Part shown: positions 1 through 8,230 of the stretch, one piece after another
How positions within the stretch are numbered: the stretch's first letter is position 1
Layout of the letters: each line of letters opens with the position of its first letter
Assembly (NCBI RefSeq): GCF_016827605.1
Contig: NZ_JAEPJQ010000001.1
Coordinates: 558,001-622,000 of the forward strand
DNA: 64,000 bases
Source of the DNA: Hyunsoonleella ulvae
GTDB lineage: Bacteria > Bacteroidota > Bacteroidia > Flavobacteriales > Flavobacteriaceae
Direction of reading: 5' to 3'
Notes under the pieces: generated by a model
Database searches by the model: none
What the model saw: the letters and a program-made list of their open reading frames with translations, nothing else
Told to the model about the DNA's origin: nothing
Program-made: the position numbers and the translations under genes

Positions 1-1286
1 AAACCGTTGGGGTTTTCCTCTCGGGTTTTTATATTCATTTCTGGGCGCGTGCGTTGTCTTGTTATTTGTATCAAACCAAATTTACTTGGTGGCAGTATTT
101 TGTGTTTTGCTCTGTCGTCCTTCATTTCTTCTCGAAGATGGTTAAAGAGCTTCTGCCTGTTTTCGGTTTTAGTCATGTCAATAAAATCCACCACTATAAT
201 ACCACCCATATCGCGTAAGCGCAATTGGCGTGCAATTTCAGTAGCTGAAATTAAATTAACTTCTAAAGCAGTTTCCTCTTGGTTGTTCGATTTATTAGAT
301 CTGTTACCGCTGTTTACATCTATAACATGAAGGGCTTCGGTATGTTCTATCACCAAATAGGCACCTTTTGTCATGGAAACGGTTTTTCCAAATGAGGTTT
401 TTATCTGTCGCTCTATCCCGAACTTTTCGAAAATAGGGACACGATTTTGATACAGTTTTACTATTGATTCTTTCTTTGGTGCAATTTCTTGCAAATACTC
501 TTTAATTTGGTAGTACAATGTTTCGTCATCAACTGTTATTCCTGTAAAGGTGTCGTTAAATATGTCTCGTAGAATAGACGAGGCTTTATTCATTTCTCCT
601 AATACTTTACTGGGATGATGGGCTTTGTACAGTTTTTTACACATTGCATTCCATCGCTGGAGCAAATTTTGTAAATCTTTGTCTAATTCGGCTACTTTTT
701 TGCCTTGTGCTACAGTACGAACAATAATACCAAAACCTTGCGGTGTGATACTTTTTACCAAACGTTTTAAACGATCTTTTTCTTCGCGAGAGTCTATTTT
801 CTGTGAAATAGAGATGCGATTGGAAAAAGGCATTAAAACAATATATCTACCGGCTATAGACAACTCTGATGTTATTCTTGGGCCTTTTGTAGATATTGGT
901 TCTTTTACTACTTGTACTAATAGCGATTGATTGGATTTTAAGACGTCGGCTATTTTGCCATCTTTCTCAATATCCTTTTCAAATGGGAAGTTTTTTAAAG
1001 AAAAATCTTTTAGTTTACCTGTGCTTACACGTTTTGTGAATTTTAAAAGAGAAGGCAATTTAGGACCTAAATCATGATAGTGTAAAAATGCATCTTTATC
1101 ATAGCCTACATTTACAAATGCTGCATTTAGTCCTGGAACAGTTTTTCGTATTTTGGCAATAAACACGTCGCCAACCGAAAAATTGTTGTCATCTTCATCC
1201 TTTTGTAATTCAATAAGTTTTCCATCTTTTAATAAGGCAAAATCAACAGCTTCTGAATTAGATCGAATAATCAATTCTTTATCCAT
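1..1286 (-). CDS. rng: Ribonuclease E/G family protein, C-terminus cut by window edge
   Basis: Endoribonuclease of the RNase E/G family, which cuts single-stranded AU-rich RNA during rRNA maturation and mRNA decay. About 428 N-terminal residues lie in the window, starting MDKELIIRS at the ATG whose complement is 1284-1286. An S1-like RNA-binding segment covers about residues 38-130 (VGDVFIAKI, GLNAAFVNVG, DAFLHYHDL). The catalytic core shows both metal-binding aspartates, in HVIDVNSGNR (about residue 323) and VVDFIDM (about 368), followed by RQRTRPEMNI. The zinc-link cysteine motif expected next lies beyond the left edge. Compact Bacteroidota forms lack the long RNase E scaffold, so RNase G-like is the better name. 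The leader upstream is unusually rich in hairpins. Family assignment is secure; the E versus G choice is less so. Confidence 0.93.
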   Translation of the reverse strand, partial: MDKELIIRSNSEAVDFALLKDGKLIELQKDEDDNNFSVGDVFIAKIRKTVPGLNAAFVNVGYDKDAFLHYHDLGPKLPSLLKFTKRVSTGKLKDFSLKNFPFEKDIEKDGKIADVLKSNQSLLVQVVKEPISTKGPRITSELSIAGRYIVLMPFSNRISISQKIDSREEKDRLKRLVKSITPQGFGIIVRTVAQGKKVAELDKDLQNLLQRWNAMCKKLYKAHHPSKVLGEMNKASSILRDIFNDTFTGITVDDETLYYQIKEYLQEIAPKKESIVKLYQNRVPIFEKFGIERQIKTSFGKTVSMTKGAYLVIEHTEALHVIDVNSGNRSNKSNNQEETALEVNLISATEIARQLRLRDMGGIIVVDFIDMTKTENRQKLFNHLREEMKDDRAKHKILPPSKFGLIQITRQRTRPEMNIKTREENPNG

Positions 1287-1447
1287 TGTGTTAATTTTAA
1301 TTTCGCCATTGGCGAAATGGATTAAACTTTATTTTTTATGACCTGATAGATAACATTTTTTAATCTGTCAGGTCGAATACCTTAATGTTATTTAGAACAA
1401 TTCGTTTCTAAATATTTCTAAGGTATTTCACAGGATTTTAATCCGTG
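1287..1447 (-). promoter_or_regulatory. Hairpin-rich leader upstream of the RNase E/G gene
   Basis: The gap between the RNase gene and the terminator at 1521-1547 holds several inverted repeats. A perfect 9-bp palindrome with one central base lies at 1300-1318. A 12-bp arm pair with one G-T wobble lies at 1340-1351 and 1363-1374. A nested hairpin spans 1375-1429: outer arms 1375-1384 and 1419-1429, with one extra base in the right arm, and perfect 8-bp inner arms 1390-1397 and 1406-1413. A small GGATT/AATCC hairpin sits near 1433-1444. These would be transcribed as the 5' leader. E. coli RNase E is known to autoregulate through its leader; that this leader does the same is inference. Confidence 0.45.
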
Positions 1448-1520
1448 GAGTTCAAATACATCTGTTAGATGCTAAAAAAATGTTGAACTCATTTCAAAGA
1501 ACTTTGTTGTGTTTTTAAAT

Positions 1521-1547
1521 AAAAAAAGTAGTTGTCTAACTACTTTT
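1521..1547 (-). terminator. Bidirectional hairpin terminator
   Basis: Perfect 10-bp stem (arms 1524-1533 and 1538-1547) with a 4-base loop. It is flanked by A-rich and T-rich tracts, so it can act on either strand. It sits just after the stop codon of the 30-residue basic protein on the minus strand and separates it from the RNase leader. Confidence 0.7.
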
Positions 1548-1551
1548 CTAT

Positions 1552-1644
1552 TTATTTTTTCTTTTTGTGACGGTTAGCGCGTCTACGTTTTTTTCGCTTA
1601 TGCGTCGCTACCTTATGTCTCTTGCGTTTTTTACCACTTGGCAT
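1552..1644 (-). CDS. 30-residue arginine/lysine-rich protein, probably ribosome-associated
   Basis: A short gene starting at the ATG complementary to 1642-1644 and ending in TAA (complement of 1552-1554). The product begins MPSGKKRKRHK and ends RANRHKKKK. About two thirds of its residues are Lys, Arg or His, and it has no acidic residue. It lies between the HU gene and the RNase gene, on the same strand, and is followed by a clear hairpin terminator. Very short, highly basic proteins of this kind are typical of ribosome-associated proteins such as bTHX, and Flavobacterium ribosomes have been reported to carry a lineage-specific small protein. Whether this is that protein I cannot tell. Function is inferred from composition only. 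Confidence 0.75.
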   Translation of the reverse strand: MPSGKKRKRHKVATHKRKKRRRANRHKKKK

Positions 1645-1685
1645 AAATAGTGTCTTTTAAATTAATGATTTATTTTAAATGCTTT

Positions 1686-1976
1686 TTACTTAACTTCTAC
1701 GTTAGTTTTAACACCCTCAACAAAAACTTTTGCAGGCTTAAATGCTGGTATGTTGTGAGCTGGTATTTTTATAGTAGTATTTTTAGAAATGTTTCTTCCA
1801 GTTTTTTCTGCTCTCGTTTTAATTATGAAACTTCCAAAACCTCTTAAATACACATTGTCACCACTTTCTAAAGATGTTTTTACTTCTTCCATGAAAGATT
1901 CTACAGTTGCTTGTACATCTCCTTTTTCAATTCCTAGCTTCTCAGAAATCTTTGCTACTAAATCAGCCTTTGTCAT
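1686..1976 (-). CDS. HU/IHF-family DNA-binding protein
   Basis: A 96-residue histone-like protein that bends and compacts DNA as a dimer. The N-terminal helical dimerisation part begins MTKADLVAKISEKLG. The beta-arm follows: LRGFGSFIIKTRAEKTGRN, an insert-like ISKNTTIKIPA in place of the usual GRNPxTG tip, then the conserved PAFKPAKVF near residue 80. Length is normal for HU. The ATG at the complement of 1974-1976 fits the family start. A two-box flavobacterial promoter lies 50-80 bp upstream. The gene is divergent from mutY. It could be called hup; HU and IHF subtypes cannot be separated here. Confidence 0.93.
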   Translation of the reverse strand: MTKADLVAKISEKLGIEKGDVQATVESFMEEVKTSLESGDNVYLRGFGSFIIKTRAEKTGRNISKNTTIKIPAHNIPAFKPAKVFVEGVKTNVEVK

Positions 1977-2023
1977 TTTTCAGTCTTTTTAATATTTGGG
2001 TTTATAAATTTTATAAAGGGATG

Positions 2024-2056
2024 CAAATATATGCATTTAAAATTCAATAAATCAAA
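2024..2056 (-). promoter_or_regulatory. Bacteroidota-type promoter for the HU gene
   Basis: On the minus strand a TTTG box (complement of 2053-2056) is followed after 21 bases by TATATTTG (complement of 2024-2031). This matches the TTTG / TAnnTTTG consensus read by the primary sigma factor of Bacteroidota. Confidence 0.75.
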
Positions 2057-2118
2057 CCTAATTCACTAAAATTTAAGATTATAAACGTTTATTTTAGCAC
2101 TTGGTAGAAAATAAAAGC

Positions 2119-3159
2119 ATGTCGTTTTCAAATATTTTAATCAACTGGTATTCAGATAATAAGAGGAATTTACCTTGGCGAAAAACTAAAGATCCATATT
2201 TTATTTGGCTTTCAGAGATTATTTTACAGCAAACACAAGTTAAGCAAGGGTTACCATATTACGAAGCTTTTGTATCTCAATTCCCTACTGTTTTCGACCT
2301 TGCTAAAGCTGAAGAGAGCGAAGTACTAAAACTATGGCAGGGACTTGGTTATTACTCCCGTGCAAGAAACTTACATTTTACTGCCAAGTATATTGTTGAT
2401 GAACTTAACGGCGAATTTCCCAATACTTATAAAGGTCTTTTACAATTAAAAGGTGTTGGCGATTATACAGCAAGTGCCATTGCATCAATTTGTTTTGATG
2501 AACCAGCTGCTGTGGTAGATGGTAATGTGTACCGTGTGCTATCTCGTTATTTTGGAATTAACACTCCTATAAATTCTACTGCTGGCATTAAAGCATTTAA
2601 AGCTTTAGCTCAAGAACTAATCCCTAAAAAAGATCCTGCTACGTTTAACCAAGCCATAATGGAATTTGGTGCTACACAATGCCGTCCTAAAAACCCCGAT
2701 TGCATGTTTTGTCCGTTTCAAGATACATGTGTAGCATATAACAAAGGAATGATTGATACCCTACCCGTAAAGTTAAAAAAGCTAAAAGTAAAGCAACGCT
2801 ATTTTAATTTTTTAGTATTTCTGTCTGAAGACAAACAAACCATTTTGGAAAAACGAGAAGGCAAAGGCATTTGGCAAAACCTATATCAGTTTCCTTTAAT
2901 TGAAACAGAACAGCATCTTGAATATGATGCGTTTTTGAAATTGGTTAAAAAACAGCCAAATTTAAAAAATAAAGCTTTTGAATTGCACCAATATAATAAT
3001 GTACCCAAAGTACATAAATTGTCACATCAACATTTAAATACTACCTTTTGGACTATTACTATGGATACTGTTGAAAATGGAATTCCTTTTGAAAAGATAA
3101 CTGAATATCCTGTACCTATTTTGATTGGAAAGTTTATTGAGGGGTTTGGGGGCTTTTAG
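2119..3159 (+). CDS. mutY: A/G-specific adenine glycosylase MutY
   Basis: Base-excision repair glycosylase that removes adenine mispaired with 8-oxoguanine. The N-terminal HhH-GPD domain has the catalytic glutamate in WLSEIILQQTQV, the helix-hairpin-helix LKGVGDYTASAIAS and the catalytic aspartate in VVDGNVYRVL. The [4Fe-4S] ligands follow as C-x6-C-x2-C-x5-C (CRPKNPDCMFCPFQDTC). A NUDIX-like lesion-recognition domain fills about the last 120 residues, including a REGKGIWQNLYQFP stretch. The frame is open from a TTG at 2101, but the ATG at 2119 (MSFSNILINWY) is the natural start and gives 346 residues, normal for the family. The gene is single and divergent from HU. Confidence 0.95.
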   Translation: MSFSNILINWYSDNKRNLPWRKTKDPYFIWLSEIILQQTQVKQGLPYYEAFVSQFPTVFDLAKAEESEVLKLWQGLGYYSRARNLHFTAKYIVDELNGEFPNTYKGLLQLKGVGDYTASAIASICFDEPAAVVDGNVYRVLSRYFGINTPINSTAGIKAFKALAQELIPKKDPATFNQAIMEFGATQCRPKNPDCMFCPFQDTCVAYNKGMIDTLPVKLKKLKVKQRYFNFLVFLSEDKQTILEKREGKGIWQNLYQFPLIETEQHLEYDAFLKLVKKQPNLKNKAFELHQYNNVPKVHKLSHQHLNTTFWTITMDTVENGIPFEKITEYPVPILIGKFIEGFGGF

Positions 3160-3183
3160 CTAAGTTTTTTGCAATACGTTCAT

Positions 3184-3827
3184 TTATAATGCAGAACAGT
3201 ATTTAAAAATTAGCACATTATCGATATACATCTTTTCCTTCAATTCATTAAAGGCTTTAAAAAACTCTTCGTTAACAGATTCTAATTCGCTGTCATAATG
3301 TTTTTCAATTAAAGAATTCAAATTCATCTTTATTTTTTTAAGATCTGCTTTCATACTAAAATCAACAATAGAGATATTACAATTTTCAGCTATTCTATAA
3401 TCGATTCCTTCTTCTTGGAATTTTTTACCCCAATTAAATTATAAACTCTTTCATTTTCAATTAATAAAATCTTGTCTCCAACTCCAAATTGTTTTTTTTC
3501 AAACAATTTTACATCTATTATTTTTTCGGGACTAAACTTTATTCTATTTCTTGGTAGAAAAAAGTCTAATTCAAAACTTTCAGATAAATTCAAACTATGA
3601 ACTTCTGTGTATATGTAAGGTGTATTATGGAATTCTCTGGAAAAATAATTCAAAAATGATTCTTTGTCACTTTTAAAACCATCTGAATATGTATAATGAT
3701 AAACATAACCCCTTATTTTTTCATTTCCATTTTGTAATTCTATTTTATATCTAAAAGCTAATCCAGCATCTGCATATGAATTTATACTTAGAATTAATAA
3801 AAAAGTTAGAATTAATAATTGTCTCAT
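3184..3827 (-). pseudogene. Secreted protein of unknown function, frameshifted at an A6 tract
   Basis: The first 145-codon frame (start MRQLLILTFLLILSINSYA, a clear signal peptide) runs to an early stop at 3390-3392. The other frame of the same strand stays open from the end of that frame to a TAA at 3184-3186. It encodes a further coherent stretch of about 80 residues (QEEGIDYRIAENCN to IFKYCSAL). The break coincides with a run of six A on the coding strand (forward T at 3421-3426). One extra A would join VYNLIGVK to KFQEEGIDYR and give about 214 residues. I recognise no family. It may be a real pseudogene, a slippage-controlled gene or a sequencing error. Confidence 0.75.
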
Positions 3828-3978
3828 CTAATAATTTGATAACTATTTTACCACAACGTAATTAACACAATTGCGTTCATCATCAAATATAAACAAATCT
3901 TTAGTTCAAAATTAGCTTTAATTTTAGGCTTGTGCAGAAAGTAAAAAACGTTCATCTTTTTTTAAATAGCTAGCAAAT

Positions 3979-4071
3979 AGGTCCGCGTTAGGGATTGCAG
4001 CGGCATCCTTTTTTGAGGCACGAGAAAAAGATATAGCGGAAAGCCTGCCCCACAAGGGAACGCCCAAAAAA
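3979..4071. ncRNA. Candidate structured RNA in the intergenic region before ssb
   Basis: The 336-base gap between the frameshifted gene and ssb has no ORF but contains nested pairing. GCGTT (3985-3989) pairs with AACGC (4059-4063). GGG (3991-3993) pairs with CCC (4049-4051). GCAG (3997-4000) pairs with CTGC (4045-4048), continuing after a CG bulge as GC (4003-4004) with GC (4043-4044). Inside lie a T6 run and an A5 run able to pair. Its G+C is visibly higher than the surroundings. It may belong to a flavobacterial RNA motif class such as Flavo-1, which I cannot check here. Strand is uncertain. The rest of 3828-4163 is AT-rich with a -10-like box near 4134. Confidence 0.5.
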
Positions 4072-4133
4072 CAAATACATATTAGAATATTCTTATTTTT
4101 TTATTAATTTTAGAACTATGAAGTTTGAATGTC

Positions 4134-4141
4134 TATTTTTG
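4134..4141 (+). promoter_or_regulatory. Minus-7 box for the ssb-gldE-gldD operon
   Basis: TATTTTTG fits TAnnTTTG and lies 22 bases before the ssb ATG. No exact TTTG sits 19-21 bases upstream; the nearest is a degenerate TTAG, so the site is only moderately convincing. Confidence 0.45.
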
Positions 4142-4163
4142 CATTCTCTAAAAATTTAAAATT

Positions 4164-4619
4164 ATGGCTGGTTCGTTAAATAAAGTAATGTTGATTGGGA
4201 ATTTAGGTGATGATGTGAAGATGCATTATTTTGAAGGTGGTGGTTGTGTTGGACGATTCCCATTAGCTACGAGCGAGACCTACATGAGCAAACAAACCAA
4301 TGAGCGTATTACCAATACGGAGTGGCATAATATTGTAGTGCGCAATAAAGGCGCAGAAATTTGTGAAAAATATTTAAGCAAAGGCGATAAAGTTTATATT
4401 GAAGGCCGTATAAAAACAAGAAAATGGACTGACGACAAAGGTAACGACAGGTATTCTACCGAAATACAATGTATTGATTTTACGTTTTTAAGCACCAAAA
4501 AGGACAGCGAAATGAATGCGGCTGCTAATAGTAATCCTGTACCCACTGCAAATACTACAGGAAACGAATCTACATCTAGTAACCCATCAACAGATGATAA
4601 CGACGATCTTCCTTTTTAA
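4164..4619 (+). CDS. ssb: Single-stranded DNA-binding protein
   Basis: A 151-residue SSB that coats single-stranded DNA during replication, recombination and repair. The OB fold covers about residues 4-112 (LNKVMLIGNLGDDVKMHYF, TEWHNIVVRNKGAEICEKYLSKGDKVYIEG). It is followed by a flexible Asn/Thr/Ser-rich linker and the acidic tip DDNDDLPF, the usual docking site for partner proteins. It is first in a run ssb-gldE-gldD with a 26-base gap to gldE, an arrangement common in gliding Flavobacteriaceae. Confidence 0.96.
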   Translation: MAGSLNKVMLIGNLGDDVKMHYFEGGGCVGRFPLATSETYMSKQTNERITNTEWHNIVVRNKGAEICEKYLSKGDKVYIEGRIKTRKWTDDKGNDRYSTEIQCIDFTFLSTKKDSEMNAAANSNPVPTANTTGNESTSSNPSTDDNDDLPF

Positions 4620-4645
4620 TTCAAGTATAACTAAAACCAAAGTCC

Positions 4646-5974
4646 TTGGATCCTGAACCCCCGAGTTTATTATTTTTAATGTTAACAATTGATTTTTCAA
4701 TTGTCTCTGGTTTTATATTGCTATTCGTGCTTTTATGCTGTTCTGCTTTAATTTCGGGAGCTGAAGTCGCACTGTTTTCTCTTTCAAGAACTGATATAGA
4801 TAAGCACACAGAAACAGAAAGCAAACCGTTTAAAATTATTTTACAGTTATTAGAACGCCCTAAAAAGTTGCTCGCTACTATTCTGGTAGCCAATAACTTT
4901 ATCAATATTGCTGTAGTACTGTTATTCGATTATCTTGGAGATTTTATGTTTAGGGATATTACCGCTGAAATTGATTTTTATTTTTTTAAGGCAGATTTGG
5001 TATTCTTTATTAAAGTAATAGTAATCACATTTTTAATATTACTTTTTGGAGAGATTTTACCCAAAATATACGCTAGTAGAAACAATCTAAAGTTTGCTAG
5101 TATCATGGCATATCCTTTAAAAGTATTAGATGTGTTATTGTCTCCTATTAGCTTACCAATGCGCAGTACAACTTTGGGTATCCATAAACGATTGGGGAAA
5201 CAAAAGTCCAACTTAAGTGTCGATCAGTTATCGCAAGCTTTAGAGTTGACAGATCATGGAGACACCTCAAAAGAAGAAAAGAAAATTTTACAAGGCATTG
5301 TATCTTTTGGAAACACCGACACTAAACAGGTAATGCGTCCTCGTATAGATATTTTCGCCCTAAATATTGAGCAAAAATATGCGGAGATCATCCCCGAAAT
5401 TACAAAGCAAGGCTATTCGAGAATCCCTGTTTATGAGGAAAACATAGACCAAATTAAAGGCATTCTATATATAAAAGATTTACTACCGTATATTGAAAGA
5501 AAACAATTTGATTGGACAAGTTTACTTAGAGAGCCGTTTTTTGTTCCTGAGAATAAAAAACTTGATGATTTAATGGCAGAATTTCAAGAGAAAAAAGTAC
5601 ACTTGGCAGTTGTTGTTGACGAATATGGTGGCACTTCTGGTTTAATTTCTCTGGAGGATATTATAGAAGAAATTGTTGGCGATATAAGCGATGAGTTTGA
5701 TGATGAAGACATAAACTATTCTAAACTAGATGACAAAAACTATGTATTTGAAGGTAAAACTGCTCTGAAGGATTTTTACAAAGTAATTAAGCTTGAAGAC
5801 GATACTATTTTTGAAGATGAAAAAGGGGAGGCAGAAACCATTGCTGGTTTTGTTTTAGAAATTTCAGGTAGCTTTCCTAAGTTGCAGTCTAAAATATTTT
5901 TCAGGGATTACGTTTTTACTATTGAAGCCATGGATAAAAAAAGAATAAAACGTGTAAAAGTTACCATTAACTAA
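4646..5974 (+). CDS. gldE: Gliding-motility-associated membrane protein GldE (CNNM/CorC family)
   Basis: A 442-residue inner-membrane protein. An N-terminal DUF21/CNNM transmembrane domain (about residues 10-190, three or four hydrophobic spans) is followed by a CBS pair (about 205-330, including VMRPRIDIFAL and VVVDEYGGTSGLISLEDI) and a C-terminal CorC/HlyC domain. In Flavobacterium johnsoniae GldE is tied to gliding and to the lipoprotein GldD, which lies one base downstream here. The best start is a TTG at 4646 giving LDPEPPSLLF; an in-frame ATG at 4679 would skip only 11 residues, so the start is open. The molecular activity may be ion transport, inferred from the family. Confidence 0.9.
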   Translation: MDPEPPSLLFLMLTIDFSIVSGFILLFVLLCCSALISGAEVALFSLSRTDIDKHTETESKPFKIILQLLERPKKLLATILVANNFINIAVVLLFDYLGDFMFRDITAEIDFYFFKADLVFFIKVIVITFLILLFGEILPKIYASRNNLKFASIMAYPLKVLDVLLSPISLPMRSTTLGIHKRLGKQKSNLSVDQLSQALELTDHGDTSKEEKKILQGIVSFGNTDTKQVMRPRIDIFALNIEQKYAEIIPEITKQGYSRIPVYEENIDQIKGILYIKDLLPYIERKQFDWTSLLREPFFVPENKKLDDLMAEFQEKKVHLAVVVDEYGGTSGLISLEDIIEEIVGDISDEFDDEDINYSKLDDKNYVFEGKTALKDFYKVIKLEDDTIFEDEKGEAETIAGFVLEISGSFPKLQSKIFFRDYVFTIEAMDKKRIKRVKVTIN

Positions 5975-5975
5975 T

Positions 5976-6572
5976 ATGAAATTTAGAGCTGTACTTATAT
6001 TCATTTTTACTTTAATACTCTCTTCTTGCGGGGATGAAGATTACATTCCAAAACCTAAAGCATATTTAAGATTGGATTATCCTAAAACATCATATAACAT
6101 GCAAAAATTACCTGAAATACCCTTGGCTTTTGAACTAAGTAGTTTAATTGATGATGTGAAGGTTAAGCCACTTAAAAGCACTACAAAAAGCTACGGTGTA
6201 AATTTGGAATATACCGCTTTAAAAGCAACTATTTTTTTAACGTATAAGGCCATAGAAAATAATGAGCAAAACTTATACGATTACTTGAGAGACGCACAAA
6301 AATTAACGCTAGAACACACAAAAAAAGCAGATGAGATACCACGTTACCCTTACGAGAACTATCAAAATAAGGTATATGGTATGTTATCTGAAGTAAAAGG
6401 TAATGCAGCATCGCCTGTGCAGTTTTACGTAACTGATAGTACAAAACATTTTTTAACAGGTTCATTGTATTTTAAAACCAAACCCAATTACGATTCTATC
6501 TTACCAGCCGCTAACTACTTGAAAAAAGACATTCAGCGTATTATGGAAAGTATACAATGGCAAAGTAACTAG
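5976..6572 (+). CDS. gldD: Gliding-motility lipoprotein GldD
   Basis: A 198-residue lipoprotein needed for gliding and linked to type IX secretion in F. johnsoniae. The signal peptide ends in the lipobox LSSC with the lipidated Cys at residue 18. The mature part begins GDEDYIPKPKAYLRLDYP, the hallmark GldD opening. The ATG lies one base after the gldE stop, so the two are co-transcribed. Its exact role in the gliding machinery is not known. Confidence 0.93.
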   Translation: MKFRAVLIFIFTLILSSCGDEDYIPKPKAYLRLDYPKTSYNMQKLPEIPLAFELSSLIDDVKVKPLKSTTKSYGVNLEYTALKATIFLTYKAIENNEQNLYDYLRDAQKLTLEHTKKADEIPRYPYENYQNKVYGMLSEVKGNAASPVQFYVTDSTKHFLTGSLYFKTKPNYDSILPAANYLKKDIQRIMESIQWQSN

Positions 6573-6630
6573 GGGTTTACCTCTATTGAAAAGATTGAAT
6601 TAGATAATAACTCTTCAGAACTAACTCAAT

Positions 6631-6658
6631 AAAAAAGCTTCCCATCTCTGAGAAGCTT
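6631..6658 (-). terminator. Terminator of the HMA lipoprotein gene
   Basis: A 7-bp stem (arms 6635-6641 and 6652-6658) is followed on the minus strand by a T run. It also lies after gldD, where it could act weakly in the other direction. Confidence 0.65.
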
Positions 6659-6707
6659 CAATTTATCAACACTTAATTATTTAAATCTGAGGACTTTGTT
6701 TTTTTAA

Positions 6708-7097
6708 CTATTCGTTGGAAAATGCATCAACATTTTTCATATCAACAACCTTGTAGATATCTGCAACACTGGTTACCGTACTTTCTAGAGCAGTTGGGCT
6801 TACTTTTGCTTCATCGTATTCTACCATAGCCAATTCTTTTTCAAAATCAACCTTAGCAAATTTTACACCTTCCATCTTAGCAATTTTCTTTTCAATGGTA
6901 GCTGCACAACCTACGGCGCAAGTCATACCCTTAACTGTAAATTCGGCTTTAGCATAGGTGGCGTTAGGGTCTAATGTTTTTTCTGAAGCCGTATCCACAT
7001 CCACAGTCTTTACTTCAGGTTGCTTTTCATTTTTACAGCTTACCACTAAAAAAGCAACTAAAAGGGCTCCATAAATATATTTTGAGATGTTCATCAC
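6708..7097 (-). CDS. Heavy-metal-associated (HMA) domain lipoprotein
   Basis: A 129-residue lipoprotein with a signal peptide ending VVSC (Cys 21), then a linker and one HMA-like ferredoxin fold (about residues 48-120). The metal loop is GMTCAVGCAATIE, so the two cysteines are spaced C-x3-C instead of the classical C-x2-C of copper chaperones. It is probably a periplasmic metal binder (copper or another soft metal). The two ATG codons at the start differ by one residue. The gene stands alone and ends in a clear terminator. Confidence 0.85.
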   Translation of the reverse strand: MMNISKYIYGALLVAFLVVSCKNEKQPEVKTVDVDTASEKTLDPNATYAKAEFTVKGMTCAVGCAATIEKKIAKMEGVKFAKVDFEKELAMVEYDEAKVSPTALESTVTSVADIYKVVDMKNVDAFSNE

Positions 7098-7194
7098 ATT
7101 AAGTTTTTAAATTATGTTACAAAATTACTAATTAATGCCATTTATTGCCTTAAAAACTTGATTTTTGTGTTTTAAAAAATAAGTATCGCTTGTT

Positions 7195-8070
7195 ATGAAT
7201 GTAAATTCCCTAAAATGGGTATATTTAATAGTACTTTCCATTATCTGGGGCAGTTCTTTTATTCTTATAAAAAAAGGGTTAATTGGCCTAACACCAGTAC
7301 AACTAGGCGCTATTCGAATCATTTTTACGTCATTTTTCTTATTTATTGTTGGTTTTAAACGTGTGCAGCACATAAAATTAAAGGAATGGAAATGGGTTAT
7401 TTTAACTGGGCTTTTAGGCACATTTTTTCCAGCTTTTTTATTTGCATTTGCTGAAACTGAAATTGATAGTTCCATTGCTTCCATACTAAATTCATTAGTA
7501 CCCTTAAATACTATCATATTAGGGTTTTTTATTTTTAAGATAACATCTACTAAACGGCAAGTTTTAGGTGTATTTATAGGGTTAATAGGTACATTACTTT
7601 TGGTTTTAAATGGGGCTTCTATAAACCCAGATCAAAATTACCTGTATGTTATACTTATAATAATCGCTACCTTTATGTATGCTGCCAGTGTAAATATTTT
7701 AAAAAGATATCTGCAACATGTAAATGCACTCACGATTGCTGTTGGTAATTTTGCAGTTATCCTGATACCTGCTCTTGTAATTTTAATTTGCTCTGGGTTT
7801 TTTAAAGCAGACGTTTTATCTGCTCCAAGTTTAAAGCCAGCATTGTTTTATATGCTGTTACTATCCTTATTTGGCACTGCAATAGCCAAAGTAATTTTTA
7901 ATAAGCTAGTACATATTGCCACACCCGTATTTGCTTCTTCCGTAACTTATTTAATGACAATTATTGCTGTGTTTTGGGGTATTTTAGATGGTGAGCACTT
8001 TGGATTTTTACAAGCCATAGCTACTTTAATTATCTTAATTGGCGTGTATTTAGCCCATAAGCGCAAATAA
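7195..8070 (+). CDS. EamA/DMT-family transporter
   Basis: A 291-residue inner-membrane protein with about ten hydrophobic helices arranged as two EamA repeats. The opening KWVYLIVLSIIWGSSFILIKKGL and the segment AETEIDSSIASILNSLVPL are characteristic of the drug/metabolite transporter superfamily. Substrate cannot be told from sequence. It is monocistronic, divergent from the HMA lipoprotein. Confidence 0.88.
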   Translation: MNVNSLKWVYLIVLSIIWGSSFILIKKGLIGLTPVQLGAIRIIFTSFFLFIVGFKRVQHIKLKEWKWVILTGLLGTFFPAFLFAFAETEIDSSIASILNSLVPLNTIILGFFIFKITSTKRQVLGVFIGLIGTLLLVLNGASINPDQNYLYVILIIIATFMYAASVNILKRYLQHVNALTIAVGNFAVILIPALVILICSGFFKADVLSAPSLKPALFYMLLLSLFGTAIAKVIFNKLVHIATPVFASSVTYLMTIIAVFWGILDGEHFGFLQAIATLIILIGVYLAHKRK

Positions 8071-8230
8071 TAACTTATACATTTATTTGACTGTAAATTA
8101 TTAAAAGTCGTTTTTTTTCACGAACTTTAAGTGATTTGAAAAAGTTAAACAAACCAATCTATTTTGAACAGTAACATTTTCTATTTACTGGTGCATCTCA
8201 ATTTTAGAACAACTAAAAATTTAACTTTTT

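Noticed and set aside
1-930. Plus-strand frames over the left edge
   Set aside because: They are antisense to the RNase E/G gene, which has conserved catalytic motifs on the minus strand.
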